NCBI GenBank assembly: GCA_013816585.1
Contig: JACDEE010000012.1
Location: 1 to 64,000, forward strand
From: Sphingosinicella sp.
Lineage (GTDB): Bacteria; Pseudomonadota; Alphaproteobacteria; Sphingomonadales; Sphingomonadaceae
Direction: 5' to 3'
DNA: 64,000 nucleotides
Positions 36,711-48,953 of the stretch are shown here, piece after piece (the stretch's first letter is position 1; every line of letters starts with the position of its first letter). Position numbers and translations under genes: made by a program. Below the pieces are notes generated by a model. It ran no database searches, was not told the origin of the DNA, and saw nothing but the letters and a program-made list of their open reading frames with translations.

Positions 36711-37546
36711 TGCGGCTCAGCGTCAAATATAATACCAGTTATCGCTACAGTCAGCCGGCAAAGCGGGTGATCCAGCTGCTGCGCCTTACTCCGCACAGTT
36801 TCCCGGGGCAGAATGTTCTCGACTGGCGGATAGATGTCGGGGTGGATGCGCGCCTTCGTGAACATCGCGATGGATACGGCAATGTCATGCACATGCTCTA
36901 TATCGACCGGCCGGTGCAGGAATTGACGGTATCGGTTTCCGGCAAGGTGATGACCGAGGACCGGTCGGGTGTCGTGGAAGGACTGCCGGGCGACTTGCCG
37001 CCCGCCGTGTTCCTCCGTCCGACGCACCTGACCCAACCTGGCCGGCCGCTGCTCGAGCTCGCCGCGGCGCTCGACACGCAAGGCGGGTCGCCGCTCGATA
37101 AATTGCATCGGCTGACATCGGCGATCCACACGCGCATGACGTTCGATACGGGCAAGACCGTACCCGACACCACCGCCATCGAATCCTTCGCGGCCGGGCA
37201 TGGCGTGTGTCAGGATTTCGCGCATATCTTCATTGCCATCGCGCGATCGGTCGGCATTCCCGCCCGCTATGTTTCCGGCCACCTCTTCCGCCGCGACGGG
37301 GCGGTCATGCAAGAGGCAGCCCACGCCTGGGCCGAGGCCTGGCTGGATCATCTGGGCTGGGTAGCGTTCGACCCGTCGAACGGAATATGCCCTGACGACG
37401 CCTATATCCGGGTTGCATCCGGGCTCGATTATCGCGATGCCGCTCCCTTCGCTGGCGCGCGGCGCGGCGGCGGAAACGAAGAGCTTTCGGTGAAGGTGCA
37501 GGTGCGGCAGACACGGTCGCAGGCTCAATCGCAGTCGCAAAGCTAG
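36710..37546 (+). CDS. Transglutaminase-like cysteine protease/transferase of the Anbu cluster
   Basis: A 278-residue protein with an N-terminal beta domain (MRLSVKYNTSYRYSQPAKRV) and a transglutaminase-like core. The catalytic triad is visible as Cys167 (GVCQDFAH), His205 (AAHAWAEAW) and Asp221 (AFDPSN). No signal peptide is seen, so it is cytoplasmic. In this context it likely cuts or transfers peptide bonds made by the ATP-grasp partner. The end is a repeated Gln-Ser tail. It starts on the last base of the previous stop. Confidence 0.93.
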   Translation: MRLSVKYNTSYRYSQPAKRVIQLLRLTPHSFPGQNVLDWRIDVGVDARLREHRDGYGNVMHMLYIDRPVQELTVSVSGKVMTEDRSGVVEGLPGDLPPAVFLRPTHLTQPGRPLLELAAALDTQGGSPLDKLHRLTSAIHTRMTFDTGKTVPDTTAIESFAAGHGVCQDFAHIFIAIARSVGIPARYVSGHLFRRDGAVMQEAAHAWAEAWLDHLGWVAFDPSNGICPDDAYIRVASGLDYRDAAPFAGARRGGGNEELSVKVQVRQTRSQAQSQSQS

Positions 37547-37560
37547 GGAGCGAAAGTTCG

Positions 37561-38319
37561 GTGACTTATTGTATCGGTCTGCTTCTGAATGACGGCCTGG
37601 TGATGATGGCGGATACCCGCACCAATGCCGGCGTCGATAATTTCTCCTCTTTCAAGAAATTGCACACGCTGGCGGACACGCCCGGGCGCCAGATATTCGC
37701 CTGCACTTCGGGAAGCCTGTCGATGAGCCAGGCGGTGATCAGCCTGATCAAGGAAGGACTTCCGGCCGCCGAAGACAGCGACATGATCCGCACCCTGGAC
37801 AAATGCACCACCATGTTCCGTATCGCCCAATTGGTGGGCGAGGCCGTCCAGGTTGCCGGCCGCACGGTCGGCGCGGCTTTGTCCGCGATCAATATTTCCA
37901 GCTCCGTTTCGGTTCTGCTGGGTGGTCGGATCGGCAAGGGAGCGCCCACGCTCTACCTCGTCTATTCGGCCGGCAATTTCATCGAATGCAAGTCGGAGGC
38001 GCCGTTCCTGCAGATCGGCGAGACCAAATATGGCAAGCCGATCCTGGACCGGGGAATCGACCTTGCCATGCCGCTCGACGAAGCGGTGAAGGTCGCCTTC
38101 CTTTCTTATGACAGCGCGATGCGTTCGAACCTCGGCGTGGCGCGGCCGATCGACATGATGGTGATGCCGCGCGATCCCAAATTGCCTCTGCTCTTGCGGC
38201 GGATCGAATCCGACGATGATTATTTCAACCATTTGTCCCTTCGCTGGGCCGAATTGCTGCACGAAGCGACCTTCGAAATTCCCAATCCTCCATTCATGGC
38301 TGACCTGATCGGCAAATGA
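37561..38319 (+). CDS. Anbu, proteasome-like peptidase
   Basis: Anbu (bacterial proteasome homologue), 252 residues. The GTG start gives Met-Thr-Tyr-Cys; removal of Met exposes the N-terminal Thr of Ntn hydrolases. Asp18 (MMADTRTNAG) and Lys33 (SFKKL) take the places of Asp17 and Lys33 of the proteasome. Anbu proteins form open helical rings, and activity on usual proteasome substrates is weak or absent. It lies 14 bases after the transglutaminase gene with GGGAGCG as ribosome binding site. It overlaps the YjbR gene by four bases (ATGA). Confidence 0.93.
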   Translation: MTYCIGLLLNDGLVMMADTRTNAGVDNFSSFKKLHTLADTPGRQIFACTSGSLSMSQAVISLIKEGLPAAEDSDMIRTLDKCTTMFRIAQLVGEAVQVAGRTVGAALSAINISSSVSVLLGGRIGKGAPTLYLVYSAGNFIECKSEAPFLQIGETKYGKPILDRGIDLAMPLDEAVKVAFLSYDSAMRSNLGVARPIDMMVMPRDPKLPLLLRRIESDDDYFNHLSLRWAELLHEATFEIPNPPFMADLIGK

Positions 38320-38672
38320 GCGACTTGCGGTCCGCCTTCGACAAGCTGCGGAGGTTCGGCCTCTCGCTCCCGCAAGCGGTGGAGGAAATGCCCTGGGGCC
38401 ACTCGGCGCTCAAGGTCCGCAACAAGAGCTTCGTCTTCCTCAATTCCGAAGAAGATTCGTTCAGTCTTTCCATAAAGCTCCCGGTGAGCCGGGATTTCGC
38501 CCTGATCTTCGATTTCGCCCAGCCGACCGGCTATGGTCTGGGGCGAAGCGGCTGGGTCACCACGAAATTCAAATCCAGCGATGAGATCGATCTCGAATTG
38601 CTCGAACGCTGGATCATTGAAAGCTACCGGGCGATCGCTCCGAAGAAATTGACCGCAACGCTCCAGGCCTAA
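38316..38672 (+). CDS. MmcQ/YjbR family protein
   Basis: A 118-residue protein of the MmcQ/YjbR fold (CyaY-like). [23 protein letters not shown], in pieces, and [12 protein letters not shown] with the final [14 protein letters not shown] are typical. The family is often called DNA-binding, but the function is unproven. The ATGA overlap with Anbu makes it part of the same transcript. The stop interlocks with that of bpt in the bases CTAA. Confidence 0.88.
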   Translation: MSDLRSAFDKLRRFGLSLPQAVEEMPWGHSALKVRNKSFVFLNSEEDSFSLSIKLPVSRDFALIFDFAQPTGYGLGRSGWVTTKFKSSDEIDLELLERWIIESYRAIAPKKLTATLQA

Positions 38673-39430
38673 TGGTTTAGCGGCAGCTCACGCTGGTCGG
38701 GCTCGAACCGGTGCCAGCCATTGGGGCCCAGTCGCTCGAGCGGCCGAAAACGGCCTTTATAGGCCATGCGGGGAGAATCCTGCACCCAATAGCCGAGATA
38801 GACATAGGGAAGGCCTGCACGCCCCGCCCGCATGATGTGATCAAGAATGATATAGGTGCCGAGGCCAGGCCGCTTGGGATCGTCGGGTTCGAAGAAGCTG
38901 TAGATCATCGACAGGCCGTCGGCCTGCTGATCGGTCAGGCAGGCGCCGACCAATTTGCCCGGCCGTCCGTCCACCGAAGGCTCGCGATATTCGACCACGA
39001 AAGTCTTGACCGGGCTTTGTTCGACCATGTCCGAAAAATCATTTTCGTCCATATCGACCATGCCGCCGCCGGGATGGCGGGCGCGCAGATAGCGGCGAAG
39101 CAATTCATATTGCTCCTCGGTGGTCCAGGGTTTGCAGGCGGTGACTTCCAGATCCGAATAACGGCGCATCATCTTGCGCTGGGTCGCACTCGGCTGAAAT
39201 TCCTGGGCGACGACCCGTACCGAAATGCAGGCGGCGCAATCGATGCAGCTGGGGCGGTAGGCGACGCCTTGGCTGCGGCGGAAACCGATCCGGCCCAGCG
39301 CGTCGTTCAGTTCGGTCGCATGTTGCCCGGTAAGTTCGGTGAACACCTTCCGTTCCGTCTTGCCCGGCAGATAGGGGCACGGCGCGGGCGTCGTCACGAA
39401 AAAACGGGGAAAGCGGAAGGGTGCGCTCAC
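38669..39430 (-). CDS. bpt: Aspartate/glutamate leucyltransferase (N-end rule)
   Basis: Bpt, 253 residues, adds Leu from Leu-tRNA to proteins with N-terminal Asp or Glu, making them substrates for ClpS/Clp[22 protein letters not shown] and [19 protein letters not shown], with the Cys pairs, and [21 protein letters not shown] are diagnostic. I chose the GTG at 39430 since GGAG lies 5 bases before it and known homologues begin with SAPFRFPRF or close to it; ATGs at 39493 and 39508 would give a longer start. Confidence 0.92.
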   Translation of the reverse strand: MSAPFRFPRFFVTTPAPCPYLPGKTERKVFTELTGQHATELNDALGRIGFRRSQGVAYRPSCIDCAACISVRVVAQEFQPSATQRKMMRRYSDLEVTACKPWTTEEQYELLRRYLRARHPGGGMVDMDENDFSDMVEQSPVKTFVVEYREPSVDGRPGKLVGACLTDQQADGLSMIYSFFEPDDPKRPGLGTYIILDHIMRAGRAGLPYVYLGYWVQDSPRMAYKGRFRPLERLGPNGWHRFEPDQRELPLNH

Positions 39431-39560
39431 CGAGGCTCCACCAATGAAAGACCAGCTGTCGCTCCAACGATCTTTAGGCGCAGTTGGTGCCATGATGATA
39501 GGGGCCATGACGACATTTTCCCGCGCGGCCCCGGAGCGTTCCGGATCGGGACGTATGGCT

Positions 39561-40808
39561 TCAGCAGATTTCGACCGGGTGGACGTTGAAACCTTCGTCA
39601 TGCAGCGCCTTTACCAGACCATCCAATTGCTCGGCATCGCGCGCTTCGCATTCGATATCGATAAAGGCGTCCTTGGCGGGCAGCGAGGTGAAGACTCGCT
39701 GATGATAGATTTCGACGATGTTGATCCGGTGCTTGTCGAACAATTTCACCACGGAAAATAGCGCGCCGGGCCGATCCTGAATTTCGATCCTCAATCGCGC
39801 CATACGGCCGGACCGGGCGAGGTCGCGGAGCAAGACGGTGGCGAGCAGCCTGGTGTCGATATTGCCGCCAGTCAGGATCAGTCCGACCTTGCGGCCGGCA
39901 AAGCGGTCGGGATGCTTCAGCAAGGCGGCGAGCCCCGTGGCTCCGGCGCCTTCCACCACGGTCTTTTCGATCTGCAGCAGCAGGCTGACCGCGGTTTCGA
40001 TGTCGCGTTCGGGAACCAGCAGGATTTCGTCGACGATCCTGTCGACGATTTCGGAAGTGGCAATGCCCGGCCCCTTGACCGCTATTCCTTCGGCAAGCGT
40101 GTCGCCGGCTGAAATCATCTTCTTGCCGGTGATCTTGCAATACATGGACGGATAGAGTTCCGCCTCGACCCCTACCAGCTCGATATCCGGCTTTACCTCC
40201 CTCGCCGCGATTCCCATCCCGGAGATGAGACCGCCGCCGCCGATCGGGACCACCAGCATTTCGATCTCCGGCGCGTCCTCCAGCATTTCCAGCGCAACCG
40301 TCCCCTGCCCCGCCATGATCTGATAATCGTCGAACGGATGGACGATGGTCAGGCCCTGGGTTTCCGCCATTTCCAAAACCTTGACGAAGGCGTCGTCGAC
40401 GGTTTCGCCGTGCAGCACGACATTTGCCCCATGGCCTTCGGTCTGAGTGACCTTGATGGTGGGCGTTGCGGTCGGCATGACGATGGTGGCGGGAACGCCG
40501 AGACGGCGCGCGTGGTAGGAAAGGCCCTGCGCATGGTTCCCCGCCGAAGCGGCGATCACGCCCTTGGAGCGGGTCACCGGATCCATCAGCAGCAATTTGT
40601 TGAGCGCGCCGCGTTCCTTGTACGAAGCCGTGAATTGCAGGTTCTCGAACTTGAGATAGACGGTGGCGCCGGTCAGCTCGCTAAGCGTCCGGCTGAGCAT
40701 GGTCGGAGTGCGCACGACCGCGCCCTGGATCCGGGCCGCGGCCGCTTCTACATCCTGGAAGGTGACGCCGGCTGGGTCGAGGATGGGTTGAGGAGCTTTA
40801 CTGACCAT
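39561..40808 (-). CDS. ilvA: Threonine ammonia-lyase with C-terminal ACT domain
   Basis: A 415-residue PLP enzyme that deaminates threonine to 2-oxobutyrate, the first step to isoleucine. The cofactor Lys64 is in [20 protein letters not shown] and the Gly loop [11 protein letters not shown] bind the phosphate. About residues 335-412 form a single ACT domain ([16 protein letters not shown]). The single-ACT architecture matches the shorter enzyme of the TdcB/IlvA group, so it may respond to Val/Ile or other ligands. It is monocistronic. Confidence 0.92.
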   Translation of the reverse strand: MVSKAPQPILDPAGVTFQDVEAAAARIQGAVVRTPTMLSRTLSELTGATVYLKFENLQFTASYKERGALNKLLLMDPVTRSKGVIAASAGNHAQGLSYHARRLGVPATIVMPTATPTIKVTQTEGHGANVVLHGETVDDAFVKVLEMAETQGLTIVHPFDDYQIMAGQGTVALEMLEDAPEIEMLVVPIGGGGLISGMGIAAREVKPDIELVGVEAELYPSMYCKITGKKMISAGDTLAEGIAVKGPGIATSEIVDRIVDEILLVPERDIETAVSLLLQIEKTVVEGAGATGLAALLKHPDRFAGRKVGLILTGGNIDTRLLATVLLRDLARSGRMARLRIEIQDRPGALFSVVKLFDKHRINIVEIYHQRVFTSLPAKDAFIDIECEARDAEQLDGLVKALHDEGFNVHPVEIC

Positions 40809-40978
40809 ATGAAGCGGGCTCTATCGCATCTGGCGCGCGAGGCAAACACGCCTTATGCGGATGGTCATGGCATCGATCGCCCCTAAATGTCTCGGCAGGT
40901 TGGGCATTCCCCACCGGAGCGTCCCGGCGATGAAGTGCCTGCGCCCCGAACTTCCTCCGTTCATCGAAAGCTGACCCC

Positions 40979-42625
40979 ATGAAGAAGATTCTGGCCGCGC
41001 TCGCGGCCTTGTTGCTGGCTCCCGCGGTCCTGGCTGAAGTCCATGTGGACAATGTGAACGGCTACAGCCTGGCGGCGGACGGTCAGCTGGGCCGTTTCAA
41101 CGCCCTTGTGGTGGACGATGCCGGCAAGGTGAAGCAATTGCTTCAGCGCGGCGACAAGCCCGCCAAGCGCACCGAATTCCGGATCGACGGACGCGGACGG
41201 ACCCTCATTCCCGGCCTGTTCGACGCGCATGGCCATGTCATGGGATTGGGTTTCACCGCCCTGCAGCTCGATTTGAGCGAGACAAGGTCGCTGGCGGAAG
41301 CGCAGGCGAAGATCGCGGCCTATGCCGCCGCCAATCCTTCCCCACGCTGGATCGTCGGACGCGGCTGGAACCAGGAAAAATGGGGCCTTGGCCGCTTCCC
41401 CACCGCCGCCGATCTCGACAAAATGGTCTCCGGGCGCCCGGTGTGGCTCGAACGGATCGACGGCCACGCCTCCTGGGCCAATAGCGAAGCGATGAAGGAA
41501 GCGGGCGTCAACGCGCAATCCGTTTCTCCGCCAGGCGGCAAGATCGAAAAGATCGGCAGGAATCCGTCTGGTATCTTTATCGATGCGGCTGCCCAGCTGG
41601 TGCAAAAAGCCGTACCGGAACCGCTGCCCCGTTCGCGCGAACAGGCATTGGCCAAGGCGCAGGAGATCATGCATTCGCTGGGGCTGACGGCGGTGGCCGA
41701 CATGGGCACCAGCGGCGAGGATTGGCTGGTGATGCGCCGTGCCGGCGATGCCGGGCGGCTCAATATCCGCATCCTGTCTTATGCCGCGGGGATCGACAAT
41801 CTGCTCGCGGTGGCCGGGACCGGGCCGACGCCTTGGCTCTACGACAACAAGCTGCGCATGGTGGGCGTCAAATTCTATACTGACGGTGCTTTGGGCTCGC
41901 GCGGTGCTTGGCTGAAACAGCCTTATAGCGATTCCCCCGGGGAACGGGGCCTGACCTTCATGTCAGACGCCACGCTCAAGAATTTGATGAGCCGCGCCGC
42001 CATGGACGGATTCCAGGTTGCCGCCCATGCCATCGGCGACGCCGCCAACGCCCAATTGCTGGACGCGTTCGAGGAACTGTCCGGTACCTACAAGAATGAC
42101 CGGCGCTGGCGGATCGAGCATGCGCAGATCGTCGATCCGGTCGATCTCGCCCGCTTCGCGCAGCATGGGATTATCGCCTCGATGCAGCCGGTCCATCAGG
42201 CATCGGACTGGCGGATGACCGAAGCCCGATTGGGGCCGGCCCGGCTGGGCGGCGCTTATGCCTGGCAGTCGATGATCCGGAACAAGGTGCCGCTCGCTTT
42301 CGGTTCGGATTTTCCGGTGGAATCGCCCAATCCCTTCCATGGCCTCGCGGTAGCGATCAGCCGCGTCGATGCGCAGGGCCAGCCGCCGGGCGGTTGGATG
42401 CCCGACCAACGCGTCTCGTTCAACCAGGCCTTCATGGCCTTCACCCACGGGGCGGCTTATGCGGCCTTTGCGGAGGACCGGATTGGCGCGCTCGACCGGG
42501 GCAAGATGGCCGATTTCATCTTCATCGACCGCGACATTTTCGCCGGCGCGACGCCCGAGCAAATCCGCGAAACCAAAGTGTTGGAAACCTATGTCGGAGG
42601 CCGCAAGGTTTGGGAGCGCCGCTGA
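40979..42625 (+). CDS. Secreted amidohydrolase (YtcJ-like)
   Basis: A 548-residue metal-dependent hydrolase with a signal peptide (MKKILAALAALLLAPAVLA). The metal site begins with FDAHGHVMG; WLERIDGHASWANS, AAHAIGDAANAQLLDAF and RIEHAQIVDPVDLARFA carry further ligands, as in the YtcJ/amidohydrolase 3 branch. A late FGSDFPVESPNPF gives the last Asp. The substrate is unknown; the periplasmic location differs from many family members. It is alone on its transcript, 120 bases before the phosphatase gene. Confidence 0.92.
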   Translation: MKKILAALAALLLAPAVLAEVHVDNVNGYSLAADGQLGRFNALVVDDAGKVKQLLQRGDKPAKRTEFRIDGRGRTLIPGLFDAHGHVMGLGFTALQLDLSETRSLAEAQAKIAAYAAANPSPRWIVGRGWNQEKWGLGRFPTAADLDKMVSGRPVWLERIDGHASWANSEAMKEAGVNAQSVSPPGGKIEKIGRNPSGIFIDAAAQLVQKAVPEPLPRSREQALAKAQEIMHSLGLTAVADMGTSGEDWLVMRRAGDAGRLNIRILSYAAGIDNLLAVAGTGPTPWLYDNKLRMVGVKFYTDGALGSRGAWLKQPYSDSPGERGLTFMSDATLKNLMSRAAMDGFQVAAHAIGDAANAQLLDAFEELSGTYKNDRRWRIEHAQIVDPVDLARFAQHGIIASMQPVHQASDWRMTEARLGPARLGGAYAWQSMIRNKVPLAFGSDFPVESPNPFHGLAVAISRVDAQGQPPGGWMPDQRVSFNQAFMAFTHGAAYAAFAEDRIGALDRGKMADFIFIDRDIFAGATPEQIRETKVLETYVGGRKVWERR

Positions 42626-42746
42626 AAGGCGTCCGAGGCGATGCCATCGCCACGAAACAAAAACGCGCTATGCTTCCTGTAATGGGTGAATGGCTGGCGC
42701 TTTCATGAAGCGCCCAAGCCGTCGCTAAGGTCCGGGGATCCCGTAA

Positions 42747-44345
42747 ATGAGATTGCTGAAGTTCGCTCCCCTGCTGTCCCTTCTCGCCGCCGCGCCGGCT
42801 GTTGCGCAGCGCGACGGCAAGCCCGATTTGATCGTGGCGATCTCGGTCGATCAATTTTCATCGCGGCTGTTCGAACAATATCGGCCCCATTTCACGGGCG
42901 GCCTCAAGCGCCTTTCCGGCGGGATCGTCTTTGCCAAGGGGTATCAGTCGCATGCCGCGACCGAGACCTGCCCCGGCCATGCGACCATCCTGACCGGCGC
43001 CCATCCGGCGCGAAGCGGCATCATCGCCAATAACTGGATGGACCTTGGCGCGGGCCGCGAGGATAAAAGCATGTATTGCGCCGAGGATGAGCGTGTTCCG
43101 GGAAGTACGTCCCAGGCTTACAAAGTTTCGTCTTATCATCTGAAAGTCCCGGCGCTCGGCGACCGGATGAAGGCCGCCGATCCGCAATCGCGCGTGGTCG
43201 TCGTCGCTGGCAAGGACCGGTCGGCGATCATGATGGGAGGTCACAAACCCGACCAGCGCTGGTGGTGGTCTAGGGACCATTTCGTGACTCACGAGGGCAA
43301 TTTCGTCCCGCCCGTCGCCGCCCTGGTCCACGATGCCATCGCCCGGGCGCTCGAGGAGCCACGCCCGGCGATGGACCTTTCCGCGCGCTGCAGCGCACGG
43401 AACCGCGCCATCCCGGTCGGCGCGAAGACGGTCGGAACGCACCGCTTCGAACGTGCGGCGGGCGATGCCGGAGCCTTCACCGGCTCTCCCGAACTGGACG
43501 GTGCAACTCTCGGCATGGCCGCCGCGCTCGCCGGGCAGCTGCAATTGGGAGCAAGCGGTCATCGCGATCTGCTCGCGATCAGCCTGGCCGCGACCGATTA
43601 TGTCGGTCACCGCTACGGCACGGAAGGCGCCGAAATGTGCCTTCAGCTGGAGAGCCTCGACGCCGATCTCGGCGACTTCTTCGATGTGCTCGATTCGTGG
43701 GGTCTGGATTATACGGTCGTGCTTACCGCCGATCATGGCGGCCTCGACCTTCCCGAAAGGATGGGGCCCCCTGCTGCCCGGGTCGACCCCGCTTTGAGCC
43801 CGGCGGAGGTCTCCGCCGCGCTCAGGACGCAGCTGGGCCTGGAGGGCGCCCTGATCCAGGGCGACGGCGTATTCGGCGATATGTATATCGACCGAAGCGA
43901 CCCCACCCGCCATGCCACTATCCTGGCGGCGGCAAAAAAAATCTACCTTTCCCACCCACAGGTGGAGATGGTCTTCACCCGAGCCGAGCTGTCCGCCCTT
44001 CCTGTGCCCGTGGGATCTCCGCAAAGCTGGACCTTGGCCCAGCGCGCCCGCGCGTCGTTCGACGCCGAACGGTCGGGGGATCTGGTCGTCCTGCTAAAGC
44101 CGGACATTACCCCGATCGCCAAACCCGTGACTTCGGTCGCGACCCACGGAAGCCCCTGGGACTATGACCGGCAGGTCCCGATCCTGTTCTGGTGGAAAGG
44201 CGTTAAGGCGGCGGAGCGGCGTGAACCCGCACGCACGGTCGACATCCTGCCGACCCTCGCCGCACTCATCGGCCTTGTAGTTCCCAAAGCCGAAATCGAT
44301 GGCCGCTGCATCGATCTGGACGAAGGTCCCGCGTCTGCCTGCTGA
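42747..44345 (+). CDS. Alkaline phosphatase, Thr-nucleophile type (SPAP/PafA-like)
   Basis: A 532-residue secreted phosphomonoesterase with signal peptide (MRLLKFAPLLSLLAAAPAVA). The metal-binding Asp35 (VAISVDQFSS) and nucleophile Thr74 in ATETCPGHATILTG match the nucleotide pyrophosphatase-like superfamily; the Thr (rather than Ser) nucleophile fits the alkaline phosphatase known from Sphingomonas. Later VVLTADHGGLDLPE and VATHGSPWDYDRQVPILFW complete the zinc sites. It probably releases phosphate from many esters in the periplasm. Confidence 0.92.
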   Translation: MRLLKFAPLLSLLAAAPAVAQRDGKPDLIVAISVDQFSSRLFEQYRPHFTGGLKRLSGGIVFAKGYQSHAATETCPGHATILTGAHPARSGIIANNWMDLGAGREDKSMYCAEDERVPGSTSQAYKVSSYHLKVPALGDRMKAADPQSRVVVVAGKDRSAIMMGGHKPDQRWWWSRDHFVTHEGNFVPPVAALVHDAIARALEEPRPAMDLSARCSARNRAIPVGAKTVGTHRFERAAGDAGAFTGSPELDGATLGMAAALAGQLQLGASGHRDLLAISLAATDYVGHRYGTEGAEMCLQLESLDADLGDFFDVLDSWGLDYTVVLTADHGGLDLPERMGPPAARVDPALSPAEVSAALRTQLGLEGALIQGDGVFGDMYIDRSDPTRHATILAAAKKIYLSHPQVEMVFTRAELSALPVPVGSPQSWTLAQRARASFDAERSGDLVVLLKPDITPIAKPVTSVATHGSPWDYDRQVPILFWWKGVKAAERREPARTVDILPTLAALIGLVVPKAEIDGRCIDLDEGPASAC

Positions 44346-44472
44346 TGACACCACCTGGTCTGGCGACTAAGCGATGGCTCAGTCGAGGACGTGCCAATCG
44401 GCATCTTAAAAAGCTGCTAATGCTGAGCGGGGGATTGATGTTATAGCCGCCTCTCTCGCTCGTCTCCGTGCC

Positions 44473-45408
44473 ATGAGGAGAATGACCTTGCGCAAGCCTT
44501 CCCACCTGCTGCTGCTTTCCTGTGCTCTGCTCGTTCCCGCCGGTGCTTCATTGGCCAATGGCGGCGGAGCGGGCAGTCCGCCGCCGAGCGTTAACGTTCC
44601 TGATTTCGATGCCGCCGCCGAATATCGGACGGGGATCGAAGCGCTGCAGGTCAAGCGCTATACGGAGGCGCGCAAGGCGTTCAACCGCGTGCTGGGCGTG
44701 TCCCCAAGAGACGCAAATACCAATTATGTGGCGGGTCTCGCCGCCGCGGGTCTCGATGATCTGAAGGGAGCCCGCAAGCATTTCGAGCGGGCGGTGAAAT
44801 CGGACGGCAACATGGTCGCCGCGCACGAGCAGCTTGCCATTACCTATGCCAAACTTGGTGAGCGGCCGAAGGCCGAGGCCGAGTTGGCGAGTCTTGCCAG
44901 TCTGGAGGCAAAATGCGCGCAGACTTGCGCCGAGGCGAAGGATATCGAGCGAGCCATTGCGAGCGTCACTGCCGCTTTGGAAGCTCCCGCGCAGGCCCGT
45001 CTCGAGACGAATCCCAGTCTGCTGTTCGCCAGCGCTGCCGCAGGCGATAATGCCTATTTCGAAGCCGTGGGCCTTATCAACGATGGGCGCTACGAAGCCG
45101 CCCTTTCCTCGCTTCAAGCAGCCCGTCGGACTTTTGGGCCGCATCCCGACGTGCTCACCTATATCGGCTTCGCCAACCGAAAGCTTGGCCGCTACGAAAT
45201 TGCCGAAGATTATTACCGGCAGGCGTTGGCAGCGGCGCCGACCCACAAGGGAGCGACCGAATATTATGGAGAGCTCATGGTCGAACGGGGCGACCTGGAC
45301 GGCGCACGGACGATGCTGGCGCGGCTCGACACGCTCTGCTCCTTTGGATGCGCCGAAGCGGACGAGCTCAGGCAATGGGTAGAGAAGGGCCGATCCCCCG
45401 CCTCGTGA
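44473..45408 (+). CDS. Secreted TPR protein with two CxxxC motifs
   Basis: A 311-residue protein with a signal peptide (about residues 1-28, ending ASLANG) and about five TPR units (from residue 48 on). Two CxxxC pairs occur, CAQTC (about 148-152) and CSFGC (about 289-293), each followed by AEA and a helix. I know similar Cys pairs in other alphaproteobacterial TPR proteins; their role (disulfide, metal or haem contact) is not known to me. It overlaps the cytochrome gene by 34 bases, which suggests that both work together in the periplasm. Confidence 0.85.
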   Translation: MRRMTLRKPSHLLLLSCALLVPAGASLANGGGAGSPPPSVNVPDFDAAAEYRTGIEALQVKRYTEARKAFNRVLGVSPRDANTNYVAGLAAAGLDDLKGARKHFERAVKSDGNMVAAHEQLAITYAKLGERPKAEAELASLASLEAKCAQTCAEAKDIERAIASVTAALEAPAQARLETNPSLLFASAAAGDNAYFEAVGLINDGRYEAALSSLQAARRTFGPHPDVLTYIGFANRKLGRYEIAEDYYRQALAAAPTHKGATEYYGELMVERGDLDGARTMLARLDTLCSFGCAEADELRQWVEKGRSPAS

Positions 45409-46318
45409 CGGCCGCGTCTTTGTTGGTCTTCCTGGCTGGCACAGCCGACTCCCCTGCTTTTCCCATTTCGTCGGCCCGCTGGCTTGCGCCGGGAAGGATA
45501 CAACAAGGCCTGACCACCCAGCTTTCCGAATGTCTCGTGCTGCCCAGCGGCAAGGCTGAGCGGCAGGCCGTCGCAATCGGGCGCGCCGCGTTCCGGGCGC
45601 CCCTGCTGTTGGGGGGACAGGCAGCGAGGGTCGGCCTCAGCTGTGCGAGTTGCCATCGTAATGGACGCGGCAACCCGGATCTCCTCTTTCCCGGATTATC
45701 AGGCGCTCCGGGCACCGCCGACGTCACTTCGTCGCTGATGAGCAAGCATCGCGGTGACGGAACGGTAAATCCCAAACCCATTCCCGACCTGGCCGCGCGC
45801 CCGTCCGCACACCGGGTGCCGCGCGATCCCCAAAAAGTTGCGCTGCCGCGTTTCATTCGCGGGCTGATCGTGGAGGAGTTTGACGGGCCCGAGCCGCCGC
45901 CCGCCGTGCTTGCCGGGCTCGCCGCTTACGTGCGAGCGATCCGGCCAGAGGCCTGCGCTGGGGAAGAGGCCATCAACCTGGATTCAATGCTCGCCGAGAC
46001 CGAGCAGGCGGCGGCGGCGGCGGCGACGTCGCTCGCCCAGCGCGACCGCGAAACAGCGTTGGTGCTGATAGCCGCCGCCCGCTCGACGCTGGGCCGGATC
46101 GACGAACGGTTTAGGCTGCCCGGGCTGGAGCCGAGCCGCGCGCTGCTACGGACGGCGGACCGGGAGCTGCAGTCGGTCCGCTCCTCAGCGGACCCGGGCC
46201 GGAACATCAGGCAATGGCGGCGGCTTTGGCCTGCACGCGAAGCCCAACTTCGCCGCTATGAAAAGCGCTCGCTTTTTTCGACCCGTATTCTCAGTCAACA
46301 CCTTCCACCAAGCCTGAA

Positions 46319-46322
<4 letters not shown>
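45375..46322 (+). CDS. Secreted cytochrome c-like protein, one haem site
   Basis: A 315-residue protein with an N-terminal hydrophobic signal ([18 protein letters not shown]) and one haem motif CASCH in [13 protein letters not shown]. The region around it ([39 protein letters not shown]) resembles half of a di-haem cytochrome c peroxidase, but no second CxxCH is present. The C-terminal part is a long Ala/Arg-rich helical region without family match. The start at 45375 lies inside the TPR gene. Its stop interlocks with that of metH2 in TTAA. Confidence 0.8.
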
Positions 46323-48916
<2,594 letters not shown>

Positions 48917-48953
48917 TTCAATCTGCACTGGGCCGCATGCGGCCGGGAATGGA

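Noticed and set aside
39444..39601. Longer N-terminus for bpt from 39601, 39508 or 39493
   Set aside because: The GTG at 39430 has a good GGAG site at proper distance and gives the family start; the extra residues show no similarity.
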